A stretch of 64,000 nucleotides of DNA, from the NCBI GenBank assembly GCA_019744775.1, contig JAIETZ010000002.1, forward strand, positions 124,001 to 188,000, read 5' to 3'. The notes under the pieces were generated by a model. It was not told the DNA's origin. It saw nothing but the letters and a program-made list of their open reading frames with translations, and did no database searches. Both the position numbers and the translations under genes were made by a program. Shown piece by piece: positions 8,058-17,682 of the stretch (positions are counted from its first letter, which is position 1; every line of letters begins with the position of its first letter). Origin of the DNA: Candidatus Obscuribacterales bacterium (GTDB lineage: Bacteria; Cyanobacteriota; Vampirovibrionia; Obscuribacterales; Obscuribacteraceae).

Positions 8058-8416
8058 TGTCGATAGTCTGGCCGACAGCGAATAACTTCCCGCAAGCGCC
8101 AAGAATTGGCTATAGATTTTTGCCGCGTGATCCAAACACGCGCACTAATATGGGCGCTGGCGAGCCAAAAGTTAGAAGGCTAACGACTCGGATTATTTAC
8201 GACTATTCGTTTCAGCTATTGTTGAATGAGGATCAAGTAAATGAGCTTGTAGAAAACTTTTATCTCGTTGATACGAATGCCGGTTCTCAAAAGTTTGAAT
8301 GGGTGCATCCTCGCACGGGTGCAACGATGGAATTTCGTTTTATGTCAGCACCAGATCCAGTGAGTGTATCGACGAACCTTTATAGCGTTCAAGTTGATCT
8401 GGAGGGTTTCGGCTAA
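8057..8416 (+). CDS. Minor tail protein (tail tip complex)
   Basis: This 119-residue protein sits directly after the tape measure gene (TAATG overlap), the place of lambda M-like or Dit-like tip proteins. It starts VWPTANNFPQAPRIGYRF, has an internal beta-rich 'DYSFQLLLNEDQVNELVENFY' segment and ends 'YSVQVDLEGFG', a pattern close to small phage tail proteins whose C-terminus reads 'y.V...le'. The tail-tip role is inferred mainly from order and length. Confidence 0.65.
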   Translation: MSIVWPTANNFPQAPRIGYRFLPRDPNTRTNMGAGEPKVRRLTTRIIYDYSFQLLLNEDQVNELVENFYLVDTNAGSQKFEWVHPRTGATMEFRFMSAPDPVSVSTNLYSVQVDLEGFG

Positions 8417-8898
8417 TGCGAAATCTATTCAGTGGGCTAAGAGACTTACTACATCAACAAGAAATTGAAGATCCAATCTTGCCTTTAATTGAAATCAATC
8501 ATTCAACGTTCGATGATCCGATTAGAGTAGTATTAAACACCGAGGATATCACCAGCAATGGTGACTTATTCACTGCTTATGCATTTGAACTGAAACTTCT
8601 TGATGACAAAAGTGATGAATTGTCGCCCGCGCAATTAGCGGTAGATAACACAGACAGGCGTATAGGCGAATATCTGGAAGGTCTTGCAATTGCTGCTGAC
8701 GAGGCATTAGTAACTTGCTGGCTCATTGTTGCCAGTTCACCGGATGATAGAACCGTATTTTTTCAAGATCTAACTATTCAGGATGTTAGAGCCGACCAGA
8801 ACGTAGCTACAGCGGTTTTAGCGGATAACCCTATCGGTGATGAGCTTGTTCCTTATGATAAGTTCACGCCTGGCACAGCTCCGGGGTTATTCAAATGA
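8416..8898 (+). CDS. Minor tail protein, DUF1833-like
   Basis: This 160-residue protein contains PILPLIEINHSTFDDPIRVVLNTEDITSNGDLFTAYAFELKLL followed by 'DELSPAQLAVDNTDRRI', matching the DUF1833 phage family (LLE..H....PIR.V.d..DI.s.G..F.a..F....p.d......a.L.iDN). Members lie between the tape measure gene and the NlpC/P60 gene, as here, and are probably tail-tip components equivalent to lambda L. It overlaps both neighbours by 1-4 nt. Confidence 0.72.
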   Translation: MRNLFSGLRDLLHQQEIEDPILPLIEINHSTFDDPIRVVLNTEDITSNGDLFTAYAFELKLLDDKSDELSPAQLAVDNTDRRIGEYLEGLAIAADEALVTCWLIVASSPDDRTVFFQDLTIQDVRADQNVATAVLADNPIGDELVPYDKFTPGTAPGLFK

Positions 8899-9305
8899 TT
8901 CCGAAATGGGTTGAGCAATATGTTGGCTTAGAATACAAAGACTGTGGGCGCGGACCTGAAGCATTTGATTGCTGGGGTTTAGTTCGCCAAATACTCAAAG
9001 ACCAATTCAATGTTGACGTTCCGGCTTACCTCTATGAGACAAGCCAGGACAGGAAAATAGTTGGTCCTCTAATTGAAGACGAGAGTAAGGCTTATCAACC
9101 AGTTGAGGCAGGCAAAGAACAACTTGGTGATCTTGTTGTTCTGAAGCTGGGTAATCTTCCGTTTCACATTGGCATGGTTGTCGGCAAAGGACTATTAGTT
9201 CACGCAATGCCTGAAACCAACAGTCATCTTGCCCGCTACAGAGATAATCCTTGGAAGTCTCGCATTCGGGGCTTTTACCGTCATATAGGTATGCCATGTC
9301 AGTAA
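8895..9305 (+). CDS. NlpC/P60-family tail peptidase (lambda K-like)
   Basis: This 136-residue protein has the Cys-His peptidase core: catalytic Cys26 in FDCWGLV, the 'LGDLVVLKLG' strand, catalytic His91 in FHIGMVV, and a third polar residue near His103 (LVHAM). Tail-tip enzymes of this family cleave peptidoglycan stem peptides during DNA entry or tail maturation. Lambda K has an extra JAMM domain, which is absent here. Its position between DUF1833 and the J-like gene is standard. The start overlaps the previous gene by 4 nt and its last 10 nt overlap the next gene. Confidence 0.88.
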   Translation: MIPKWVEQYVGLEYKDCGRGPEAFDCWGLVRQILKDQFNVDVPAYLYETSQDRKIVGPLIEDESKAYQPVEAGKEQLGDLVVLKLGNLPFHIGMVVGKGLLVHAMPETNSHLARYRDNPWKSRIRGFYRHIGMPCQ

Positions 9306-12300
9306 ACAAAGATAGAACTGACAAGAACAAGATCAGGGTGTCATTCATTCTGAACCCGATTGAGTTCGAGAAAGAAGAAAAGTATTTCGATTATGGCAAA
9401 ACCATTGAGCAAATAATTCTTGAGTTCTGTTCTGTATTGCCTGTAGATCTTTTGGTCAATCTAAATGGCAATCCAGTGCCTCGTGAATATTTCAAACTCA
9501 TTAAACCTAAAGCCGGAAGTTGTTTGAGCTTCCGAGCAATGCCAGCCGGCGGAAAGCGAACGCTGAACATCATAGGTGGCGTTGTCGGATTAGTCGGCGG
9601 TGGCTTGGGAATGTTAGGAGCCTTGAGCGGTATAGGGCGCTTGATCTTTGGCGGCATTGCTAGCTTAGGCTTCGGCATGTTGAAGCGCGGATTAACACCA
9701 CCACCGAGACAATTCACGCCTGCAGTTTCCTCTGTGCCAGGTTTTTCGGCTCCTGCCTATATTGCTCCTGAGCCATTTTCACCAGGCATCATAAGTCAAC
9801 AGAATGCCACTCGTGATCCTTTGCGTCCATCAATTAGTGGATCTCAAAATCAATCTAACCCTTATGGCGTCATTCCAAAAGTGCTTGGACTCTATAAGAT
9901 GTTCCCGCCTTTGGCAGCGCAGCCTTATACGGAACTTGTTGGTGATGATCAATATGTCCGAATGCTGCTATGTCTCGGTTATGGTCCTGTGAACGTAACC
10001 GATATCAAAATTGGTGAAAACCTTATTGTTGCTAATCCAGTCTATGACACTATTCAGACAGTGACGGGCTCATCGTTTGAAGGCATTGAATATCAACTCA
10101 TTCAAGGTTATCCAGATGATCCTGAGATAACGTTATTCCCGAATGACGTAAATGAAGAATCATTAGATCTTCCGCTCACATTTGCTGGCGGCAGCCAAAC
10201 AAGAACCGCTGCCCCTGATGCTGACCAATTGAGCGTAGACATTACATTTCCAAATGGCTTGACTCAGTTCTTCACTGATGGCTCAAGATCATCTAGAACT
10301 GTTAACGTTACTGTTGAATATCGAGCAACTGGTAGTTCAGACCCTTGGACTTTGGTTAATACGATTTCGGTAACGGATAATTCAACCGCCACAGTTAGGC
10401 GCGGTTTGACATGGGATGTTGCTCAAGGCGATTATGACGTTCGACTTACAAGAACAACTGCAGACAATAGTGACGTTAACATCATTGACCTGGTTAGCTG
10501 GTCAGTACTGCGATCCATTCGCAATGTCCAACCTTTTGGACCAATAAAAGATCAACAAGGAAATGTAAAAGGCATTAGCTTGCTCGCTATGCGGATTAAG
10601 GGTACTGAGCAGTTACAAGGTACTCCAAATCAAATAAGTTGCTTAGTCGAGTCAATACTTCCTGTATTCGATGGCGTAGATTGGAACGAAGAAGCTACAA
10701 GCAATCCAGCGTGGATTTACTCCTATCTCTTTACCGGACCGATTGGTAAAACTAGATTTTCCACCGATAAGATGCACACAGATTCTCTTATGGATTGGGC
10801 AGAAAATTGTGATGATGATGGCAGAGAATGTAACTTCATCCTTGATTCACCCACCAACAGATTTGAATTAGCCAAGCAGGTGGCTGCAGTCGGTCGAGCT
10901 GGTTTCATGCAAATTGACGGCAAGATCGGGGTGGTTCAAGATTTGGCTCAAGCTGTTCCAGGGTATCTGTTCACCAGCCGGAATATGTGGGGTTTTTCAA
11001 GAAGCTGGGTCAGAATTGTCCAACCTCATGCTTTGCGTGTCTTCTTCATTAATCCAGATGCAAACTGGCAGCAAGATGAAGCGGTCGTTTATGACGACGG
11101 ATATACATCAGCCAATGCCACTATCATTGAAGAATTACAGCTTCCATTCGTTACCAATTATGAGCAGGCATGGAAGGCAGGACGCTATCACTTAGCCGCG
11201 TTACGCCTTCGTCCTTTTACCTATGAGTTCTATACCGACATAGAAAACATTCAATTAAGGCGCGGCGATCTCGTTCGCGTTAATCACGATACTTTTGAAT
11301 GGGGGCGTGGCAATGGGCGTATCAAGGCAGTCACCTTAGACAATGACGGTAATGCCATTTCTGTGACGTTGGATTCACCGATCACGATGCTTGCCGATGA
11401 AGCTTATGCAGTACGAATTTCAAAGGCAGATCTAACTCACGTTGTATCTAATGTGGTGTTTGCGCTTGGTGAGCAGAGTACCCTTATATTTACAACGCCA
11501 ATTCCCTTTGATGATCCTTTGCCTGTAGTTGGAGATCTGTTTGCTTTTGGTTTGGTTGGATTGGAGTCAATTCCTCTCGTTATCAAAGATATTGCCGCTG
11601 GTCCTAACTTTTCTGCCAAAATCACAGGCGTTGATTATGCACCTGAAATCCAAGATGCTCCGACCGGTGCGATTCCACCATTTACCAGTAATCAAACCCG
11701 CCAAGGTGACTTGCCCCAGCAAGTGATCCCAAAGCCGATTTTAATCAACATCAGATCTGATGAAACGGTATTAGTTAGACAAATTGATGGCACAGATGCC
11801 ACAAGAATTGCCATTACTTTGGCGCATGTCGATAACTCCATTGGAACGATCCAGGCAAGATTTAGAGCTTCGGATTCGGCAGCCTGGACGACTTTGCCGC
11901 CGGTAAATACTCCAACCAATGAAATCTCAATCATTGGCGTAGAAGATGGCGGCACCTACGATATCCAAATAAGGAATATCAGCAGATCCAATAAGTCATC
12001 CGAATGGCTGCAAATAAACGATTACTTCGTCCTCGGCAAGCTGAACCCACCGCCTGACGTACCGACACTCACGTTATCCAATGGCAAGGCTAGATGGTCT
12101 TATCCGGACGCAATCAAACCACCGGATTTCAAAGGCTTTTACCTGTCATACAACCTCGGCAATAGCACAAACTACGCGACATCTATTCGCGCCCATGACG
12201 GTATTTTGACCGTTAATGAATTCGATATTTCCAACCTGCCGATTGGACCGAAAACAATAATGGTCGTTGCAGTTGATACAGCAGGCAATGTCAGCACTAC

Positions 12301-13093
12301 GCCTGCATATATATTCGTTGAGCAGGGCGATCCTATTGATCTCAACTTAGTTGAAGAATATGACTTTGGAGCTGCCAGTTATCCAGGAACATTGACCGGC
12401 GGCACTCTTGATAGTGGAGATCTAAAAGCCGACGGCTTAACAGACTTCTGGCCAACGAGTGATCTGGAGTTGTTTTATCCAAGTGACAATAATGCACTTT
12501 TCTGGGATGCCGCGCTTTATGACACGATGGTATATGCCACAGATCCGTATTTCCCTGATGCTAATCAATTACCGGCAAGAATGGGCTTGTTATTTACAGT
12601 TGAAGCCAGTTCTTACAATATTGAATATCGAATAGTCCGGAAGGTTGATTTCTGGGATGAGGATAGCGTTCCTTTTTGGGACGGTGATTCAGATCCTTTC
12701 TGGGATTCAGAAACTATTCCTACAAGTGAATGGTTGCCTTGGCCTGGTTACTTAGACATTCCTTTAGATAGTCCTGATGGCTATCAATTCAGGATCACGA
12801 CCAATGCCGGCACTACGCAGGGTGTAATTTCACGCTTGATCGTTCAGCTGGATGTGCCAGATATTGAGCAAGTTATAGACAGTGCTGCCATTGCCGATAC
12901 TGGATCACGCCTGACATTAACCAAGACATTCAGAGTCATTAAGGCAGTTGGAGGCATTGCTATTCACCAGGGCACAGCGCGGTCGGCGGAAATCGTTGAT
13001 CGTGACGCAACTTTGGGACCACTGATCGAACTATATGATTCATCACACGTTCTAACTTCGGGTACAATCGACGCGATTATAAAGGGGTATTGA
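9296..13093 (+). CDS. Tail tip / host specificity protein J-like
   Basis: This 1265-residue protein fuses a lambda I-like N-terminal region (hydrophobic, Gly-rich segment GGVVGLVGGGLGMLGALSG at about residues 95-125) with a J-type tip protein. The centre has the conserved hub part (SNPYGVIPKVLGLYKMFPPLAAQPYTELVGDDQYVRMLLCLGYG), the 'IKGTEQLQG', 'NPAWIYSYLFTGP' and 'QRG.. HDTFEWGRGNGR' blocks, then fibronectin-like repeats. It forms the central tip that contacts the receptor. I place the start at ATG 9296, overlapping the peptidase stop, and not at the TTG 9251, because 9296 gives a normal I-like N-terminus. Residues 1070-1140 contain an odd FWD-rich acidic stretch. Confidence 0.9.
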   Translation: MSVNKDRTDKNKIRVSFILNPIEFEKEEKYFDYGKTIEQIILEFCSVLPVDLLVNLNGNPVPREYFKLIKPKAGSCLSFRAMPAGGKRTLNIIGGVVGLVGGGLGMLGALSGIGRLIFGGIASLGFGMLKRGLTPPPRQFTPAVSSVPGFSAPAYIAPEPFSPGIISQQNATRDPLRPSISGSQNQSNPYGVIPKVLGLYKMFPPLAAQPYTELVGDDQYVRMLLCLGYGPVNVTDIKIGENLIVANPVYDTIQTVTGSSFEGIEYQLIQGYPDDPEITLFPNDVNEESLDLPLTFAGGSQTRTAAPDADQLSVDITFPNGLTQFFTDGSRSSRTVNVTVEYRATGSSDPWTLVNTISVTDNSTATVRRGLTWDVAQGDYDVRLTRTTADNSDVNIIDLVSWSVLRSIRNVQPFGPIKDQQGNVKGISLLAMRIKGTEQLQGTPNQISCLVESILPVFDGVDWNEEATSNPAWIYSYLFTGPIGKTRFSTDKMHTDSLMDWAENCDDDGRECNFILDSPTNRFELAKQVAAVGRAGFMQIDGKIGVVQDLAQAVPGYLFTSRNMWGFSRSWVRIVQPHALRVFFINPDANWQQDEAVVYDDGYTSANATIIEELQLPFVTNYEQAWKAGRYHLAALRLRPFTYEFYTDIENIQLRRGDLVRVNHDTFEWGRGNGRIKAVTLDNDGNAISVTLDSPITMLADEAYAVRISKADLTHVVSNVVFALGEQSTLIFTTPIPFDDPLPVVGDLFAFGLVGLESIPLVIKDIAAGPNFSAKITGVDYAPEIQDAPTGAIPPFTSNQTRQGDLPQQVIPKPILINIRSDETVLVRQIDGTDATRIAITLAHVDNSIGTIQARFRASDSAAWTTLPPVNTPTNEISIIGVEDGGTYDIQIRNISRSNKSSEWLQINDYFVLGKLNPPPDVPTLTLSNGKARWSYPDAIKPPDFKGFYLSYNLGNSTNYATSIRAHDGILTVNEFDISNLPIGPKTIMVVAVDTAGNVSTTPAYIFVEQGDPIDLNLVEEYDFGAASYPGTLTGGTLDSGDLKADGLTDFWPTSDLELFYPSDNNALFWDAALYDTMVYATDPYFPDANQLPARMGLLFTVEASSYNIEYRIVRKVDFWDEDSVPFWDGDSDPFWDSETIPTSEWLPWPGYLDIPLDSPDGYQFRITTNAGTTQGVISRLIVQLDVPDIEQVIDSAAIADTGSRLTLTKTFRVIKAVGGIAIHQGTARSAEIVDRDATLGPLIELYDSSHVLTSGTIDAIIKGY

Positions 13094-13094
13094 T

Positions 13095-14663
13095 ATGCAC
13101 ATAGATCATTTCAAACGCTTACTGGCTCTATTGTTGCCAGTGTTCATGCTTTTGAATATGGCACCAGCGCTTGCTTCAACGTTACCGGCAGATGGCTATA
13201 TAAGTAATGCTGCCAGAACTGTCGGAGAAATGAAAACAGCTCTTGAGACTGTAAGAGATGTGATCGCTGAACTTCCTGGTGGTGCTGCCGCTCAATCCCT
13301 GACCATTTCATCTGGAAGCATTACGCCCGCTAATGAAGGCGGTGCCGTAATTGTTGTAGATACCGAAGGCGCTGCAGCTTCTGATGATCTTACAAATATT
13401 GTTCAGACTAATACACCTGATGGACGGATCTTGATAGTTACCTCTGCCGACGATGGCAGAGATCCGACAATCAAGAATGCCGCTGGTGGTGCTGGTCAGA
13501 TCTTCACGGGTGATGGTGCCGATGTCGTATTGAAAACGACAAAGATGTATCTTGTCTTGCGTCGGTCGGGCACTGGATGGAATGAAATCGCTCGTTCTTA
13601 CGGCGATCAAGTCGGCGACTTCCGTACTTATTTAGGTTTAGGAACTGCTGCCGTAGTAAATACTGGCACAGGTGCTAGTAACGTTCCGACAATCACTCAA
13701 GCAGATGCCCGCTATGCCGCGCTTGCTGGTAGTGCTTCTCAAGTATTCTCCGTTAATACTCCCTCGACTTCAAACCATGCGACAACTAAAGCCTATGTTG
13801 ATGCTGCTCTACAATTACCGGCGTTAACTCAAGGAAGGTTAACGCTTGAAACTGGTGTGGCTTTCAGCACTACTGACCAGTTAGCAAAGACCACCTTATA
13901 TTTCACGCCACATAACGGCAATAAGATCGCTCTCTATAACGGTTCGTCTTCTTGGGATTTAATTTCCTTTTCTGAGATATCGATTGCCGTACCGGCTACG
14001 ACAAACACAATGTATGACGTGTTTGTTTATAACAACTCAGGTACTGCAACGCTAGAGCTGACGGCTTGGACGAACGATACGACTAGAGCAACGGCTTTGA
14101 CTACACAAGATGGCATTCTGGTTAAGACCGGAGCAACTACTCGTAAATTTGTCGGTTGCATGAGAACTACCGGAGTATCCGGTGAGACAGAAGTTTCAAC
14201 CAAGAGGAAGTTTGTCGCTAATTATTACAACGCAAAAACCACCTTCTTGAAAGCAACCGATCCAACAAATACATGGACAGAAAACAATGCCAGCTTCCAT
14301 TCAGCCAACGCCAATACAACTGTTGGCGAAGGTCGCCTTGAGTTTATAACTCCGTGGGCTGACCAATTGGTGAGATGTACTCATGCTTCTAAAGCATCAA
14401 ACAGCAACGGTTCAGTAGCAGCTGCTGCTGGAATAGGACTTGATAGCACTTCAACAAATTCCGCTCAATTAATCGGGTCCACAATACCGGATAACGTCGG
14501 ACGCGCCCAATATTTTGCTTCGCATTATTCAGGTTATCCGGCTGTCGGGTATCACTACTTGCAAGCATTGGTGGCTGCACCTGGTGGCATTAACCATACC
14601 TTCTACGGTGACAACGGTGGGACCGTTGAACAAACCGGGTTACTCGCTGAAGTATTGCATTAG
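13095..14663 (+). CDS. Putative tail fibre protein with signal peptide
   Basis: This 522-residue protein begins 1 nt after the J-like gene. The first 33 residues look like a Sec signal peptide: positive HFKR, hydrophobic LLALLLPVFMLLNMAPA, cleavage-like ALA before STLP. The remainder is Thr/Ser/Asn/Gly-rich and beta-prone, with 'NTPSTSNHATTKAYVDAAL', a well-known tail-fibre element, near residues 225-240. That element and the gene order support a fibre or fibre-associated adhesin. The C-terminal part is unlike anything I recognise and probably carries receptor specificity. Whether it is exported, or the hydrophobic N-terminus anchors it in the tail, cannot be told from sequence. Confidence 0.72.
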   Translation: MHIDHFKRLLALLLPVFMLLNMAPALASTLPADGYISNAARTVGEMKTALETVRDVIAELPGGAAAQSLTISSGSITPANEGGAVIVVDTEGAAASDDLTNIVQTNTPDGRILIVTSADDGRDPTIKNAAGGAGQIFTGDGADVVLKTTKMYLVLRRSGTGWNEIARSYGDQVGDFRTYLGLGTAAVVNTGTGASNVPTITQADARYAALAGSASQVFSVNTPSTSNHATTKAYVDAALQLPALTQGRLTLETGVAFSTTDQLAKTTLYFTPHNGNKIALYNGSSSWDLISFSEISIAVPATTNTMYDVFVYNNSGTATLELTAWTNDTTRATALTTQDGILVKTGATTRKFVGCMRTTGVSGETEVSTKRKFVANYYNAKTTFLKATDPTNTWTENNASFHSANANTTVGEGRLEFITPWADQLVRCTHASKASNSNGSVAAAAGIGLDSTSTNSAQLIGSTIPDNVGRAQYFASHYSGYPAVGYHYLQALVAAPGGINHTFYGDNGGTVEQTGLLAEVLH

Positions 14664-14671
14664 GAGTAGAA

Positions 14672-15022
14672 ATGGCTGATCGCGCTGTCAAAGATTACGT
14701 ACTGAAAGAAAGAGAGGTCTTTGAAGGGGCTTTTCTGTATTTGCAATCTGACGGTACTCCAGTTGATATGACTGGCTGGACAGCAAAGTTACAGATCAGA
14801 AAATCGCCTGGTTCAGCAACTCTTTACGAAACTCTGACAGAAGTTGCAGGGATCACGATTGATACTGTAACAGGTAGAGTTAGTTGGATTATCCACACAG
14901 AAGATACAGCCGTGTGGACGTTCAGCAAGGCAGTATGGGACTTGAAACTCATTGACGCATCAGATGATGAGCGAGTCATTATCGAGGGCGCTATCCGGCG
15001 TGAAAAGGCGGTAACGCAATGA
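14672..15022 (+). CDS. Small tail/baseplate-associated protein
   Basis: This 116-residue protein, preceded by AGGAG at 14662-14666, has the pattern 'G..F...L.L...DGTPVDMTGWTAKLQIRKSPGS' and '[27 protein letters not shown]'. Similar small beta-sandwich proteins lie beside fibre genes in many siphophages, where they are thought to attach or chaperone fibres. The exact role is inferred. It overlaps the next gene by 4 nt (ATGA). Confidence 0.62.
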   Translation: MADRAVKDYVLKEREVFEGAFLYLQSDGTPVDMTGWTAKLQIRKSPGSATLYETLTEVAGITIDTVTGRVSWIIHTEDTAVWTFSKAVWDLKLIDASDDERVIIEGAIRREKAVTQ

Positions 15023-15396
15023 GTGACACAAGAATTGTTCTCGAGACTGTTAAGATCATTCAGGTTGGTATTCAGGGACCACCAGGACCGCAAGGTGAAC
15101 AAGGTGAATCAGGACTTGGCGGTATTGCACCTGAGACTAAAACTACGAGTTTCGCGATAGATTCGACCAGTGCTCATGCTTATAGATGCACTGCCACTTT
15201 AACAGCAACAATGCCCAATTTTGCAACCGCAGCGGCAGACATTCTTATTGAGATAAAAGCTGTTGGAGGTTCAACAGTCGTGACAGTTGCCGGTGATGCT
15301 ACTTTCGATGGCGAAGCTGGCATTACGCTCAGCGGTAGCAACAAAGAAGGTGTACGTTTACGAAAAGGTGCAACGGAGTGGGAAGTATGGGGTTAA
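15019..15396 (+). CDS. Collagen-like tail protein
   Basis: This 125-residue protein has a short N-terminal domain, then six Gly-X-Y triplets ([19 protein letters not shown]) and a beta-rich C-terminal domain. Short collagen-like triplets are common in phage fibre and head-fibre proteins, where they trimerise as a rigid rod. The gene is coupled to its neighbours, overlapping 14672-15022 by 4 nt and the next fibre gene by 10 nt. Confidence 0.68.
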   Translation: MSDTRIVLETVKIIQVGIQGPPGPQGEQGESGLGGIAPETKTTSFAIDSTSAHAYRCTATLTATMPNFATAAADILIEIKAVGGSTVVTVAGDATFDGEAGITLSGSNKEGVRLRKGATEWEVWG

Positions 15397-16859
15397 GAAA
15401 ATCATTTCTCAGTTTATTGGCCGTATTCGCTATTACAAGCGGATTATCCACATTTGCAGCGCCAAAGACCTATCAGTTAATCACAACGCCTGATCGCGGT
15501 GGTACGGGAGCTGACGTATCGAGCGCACCCGCCGGAAGTCTGTTCTATTTCGATACCAGCACTCCAAGAAAATTTACTTGGTTGTCGCCTTCCGGTAATG
15601 GCTTGAAGATCTTCCGTTTCAATGTTGCAGCCAATGCAGTTGAAGCAATTGACTATAACTTTTCCAATCTTGCCGGTGCTTTAGCGTCTGGACAAGACTA
15701 CACAACAGGCGTAAGCGCAAACACTTACACTAAAGTCACCGTAAACGATAAAGGTCGCATTACGTCTGGAACTAGCGCGGCATTCTCCGACTTAACTGGT
15801 TCATTGTCTTCTGGGCAAGACTACAATACTGCCGTAACGCCCGGAAGTTACACGAATACCAATATCACGGTTGATGCAAAAGGGCGTATTACAGCTGCAG
15901 CAAACGGATCTGGCGGTGGTGTCACAAGTTTTAGCGCAACTCCATCAGGTATCTTTGACGTAGCTAACGCTACAACTACACCGGCTTTGAGTTTAGATAA
16001 TCAATCAGCTAATACATTTATGGCTGGTCCTACATCCGGCGGCGCGGCAACTCCTGCTTTTAGAACCATGGTAAGCGGTGACATACCATCATCTGCGGCG
16101 TTAGCTGGCAGCCCTACGACTACAACTCAGGGTGTTCTAGATAACAGTACCAAGATTGCAACGACAGCTTTCGTGAAATCAACAACCAACTCCCCAGTGT
16201 CCCCTTGGAGTTTAATCACTACTTCCGGGCAAGCAACAGCTACCTTGAATACGGCTGCTTCTCCGTGTCCGCTCGTCACATTTCAGTCGGATGGTACGAT
16301 CATAACGAATGTCCGCGGACAGATGATATATAGCACTAATGCTAATGCCTGTTATGGCGATCAACTTGTGCAATCGGTAAGCGGCGATTTCACGTTAATT
16401 GCTCAACTGTGTTCGTCTGAGGATGCTAGTTCAACGGCAACCTACAGAAATCAGCGGCAGTGGGCTGGCGCTGGTCTTATCGTCAGACAAGGTAATACGA
16501 ATAGTGATAAATATTATGTGATCTCTACCAGTGGGACTGTTGCAAATGCCGTAAATGGCAGTGCCAATTATGGTGTATATACTCAGTACACTACAACAAC
16601 TGGCGGCAGCGGAACACAGTCATCATTTGTTACTGGCATATCGCTACCCGTTTGGTTGAAATTGGTTGGGTCGAGCGGCAACTATTCTGCTTATTACAGC
16701 ACTGATGGAACAAACTGGACACAAGTTGGCGCGACTGTGGCGATTTCTTTTTCTGGCAGTTTCAATGTTGGACTGGGAGTAATAACATCTGGCGGACCTG
16801 CCAACGACCCAGTGTCAAATCGTGTAGTTTGGCGCAATGTCAGTTTGACTACGCCGTAG
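15387..16859 (+). CDS. Second putative tail fibre with signal peptide
   Basis: This 490-residue protein starts with a signal-peptide-like segment ([24 protein letters not shown], then APKT). The next 150 residues contain two copies of a fibre repeat, '[23 protein letters not shown]' and '[23 protein letters not shown]', each followed by V..KGRIT, typical of tail fibres. '[19 protein letters not shown]' is another fibre element. The C-terminal 190 residues resemble a lectin or beta-propeller-like binding domain ([43 protein letters not shown]), as in concanavalin-type glycan-binding domains. I chose ATG 15387 (GGAG 8 nt before it) over GTG 15378. Confidence 0.75.
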   Translation: MGLRKSFLSLLAVFAITSGLSTFAAPKTYQLITTPDRGGTGADVSSAPAGSLFYFDTSTPRKFTWLSPSGNGLKIFRFNVAANAVEAIDYNFSNLAGALASGQDYTTGVSANTYTKVTVNDKGRITSGTSAAFSDLTGSLSSGQDYNTAVTPGSYTNTNITVDAKGRITAAANGSGGGVTSFSATPSGIFDVANATTTPALSLDNQSANTFMAGPTSGGAATPAFRTMVSGDIPSSAALAGSPTTTTQGVLDNSTKIATTAFVKSTTNSPVSPWSLITTSGQATATLNTAASPCPLVTFQSDGTIITNVRGQMIYSTNANACYGDQLVQSVSGDFTLIAQLCSSEDASSTATYRNQRQWAGAGLIVRQGNTNSDKYYVISTSGTVANAVNGSANYGVYTQYTTTTGGSGTQSSFVTGISLPVWLKLVGSSGNYSAYYSTDGTNWTQVGATVAISFSGSFNVGLGVITSGGPANDPVSNRVVWRNVSLTTP

Positions 16860-16867
16860 GAGAAATT

Positions 16868-17320
16868 ATGAATCAAGCAGTTTTAGCTTTTATAGCGTGG
16901 TTAGTGACTCAAGGCATTCCTTGTACTGGTTACACGTCTGTAACTGGTAATGGGACAACTGAATGGCCGCCATCTGCTATTACGCTTACTTTTGATCCTT
17001 CGGCAACGCAAAATCAAATAAACCAAGCTTATGAGTTAGTAAATAGCTTTGATTATGTCCCACAAGATCACGCAGGTACACCGAATCCAAGACAATTCCA
17101 AACGTTAGTTATGACTGATCCAGGCATTTCAAACACCACTAAAGCTGAATTGATGAAATATTTTGCATTGCTCGATCAGAATGCCGACAACTTAACGGGA
17201 TTGCAAAACGGCTGGCAAATCTTGATCGCCGCCTACGGTAATTCCTGGCTGACGGATGATGTTCAGACTCGCGTTAAAGCTCATGCCGTTACAGCAAACA
17301 TGCCGCTAACTCAAGAATAA
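16868..17320 (+). CDS. Unknown phage protein after fibre genes
   Basis: This 150-residue protein is preceded by AGGAGA at 16858-16863. Nothing in it matches a family I know. It starts with an amphipathic helix (NQAVLAFIAWLVTQ) and has a mixed alpha-helical C-terminal half. It lies between fibre genes and the lysis cassette, where fibre chaperones or host-interaction factors are often found; this is only a guess from position. Confidence 0.6.
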   Translation: MNQAVLAFIAWLVTQGIPCTGYTSVTGNGTTEWPPSAITLTFDPSATQNQINQAYELVNSFDYVPQDHAGTPNPRQFQTLVMTDPGISNTTKAELMKYFALLDQNADNLTGLQNGWQILIAAYGNSWLTDDVQTRVKAHAVTANMPLTQE

Positions 17321-17357
17321 CTTCGGGTAGAATACCGCCAACTTCAAAGGAGCAACA

Positions 17358-17663
17358 ATGCCGAAATTTATAGACGATAAAATCAAAAACATGGCTATAG
17401 AAAAAGGCAAAGAAGCCTTGAAATCAGTATTTGAAAAGGTGAAGAGTAACGACCTGGATCACGATGGTATCAAAGACTGGGATGAAGTCTTAGCGGCTCC
17501 CCCGAAAGTGCTAGAAGGTTTTCAGGGATGCCTCCAAGGCGTTGGAGCTGTTAAAGAAGGCGCATTGAAGATGGTGGCAGGCGCTAAGCCGGTTGCTGAA
17601 TTGCTTCTTCTTTACTGGATCACTTATGCACCTAAACCAAAGCCCGAATCGGAATCCAAATAA
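17358..17663 (+). CDS. EF-hand-containing small phage protein
   Basis: This 101-residue protein has an amphipathic helical N-terminus and a canonical 12-residue EF-hand loop, D32-L-D34-H-D36-G37-I38-K-D40-W-D-E43, with all calcium ligands in place. The C-terminal half is hydrophobic (PVAELLLLYWITY) and could touch a membrane. It is preceded by AAGGAG at 17346-17351 and opens the lysis region. A calcium-sensing or calcium-stabilised role is inferred from the loop. Confidence 0.66.
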   Translation: MPKFIDDKIKNMAIEKGKEALKSVFEKVKSNDLDHDGIKDWDEVLAAPPKVLEGFQGCLQGVGAVKEGALKMVAGAKPVAELLLLYWITYAPKPKPESESK

Positions 17664-17682
17664 GTGATAAGGAATAGGGAGA

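Noticed and set aside
9251-9295. TTG 9251 as start of the J-like protein
   Set aside because: It would overlap the peptidase gene by 55 nt and has no ribosome binding site; ATG 9296 gives a normal N-terminus.
15061-15120. A longer collagen gene
   Set aside because: Only about six Gly-X-Y triplets are present; it is a short linker inside a tail protein.
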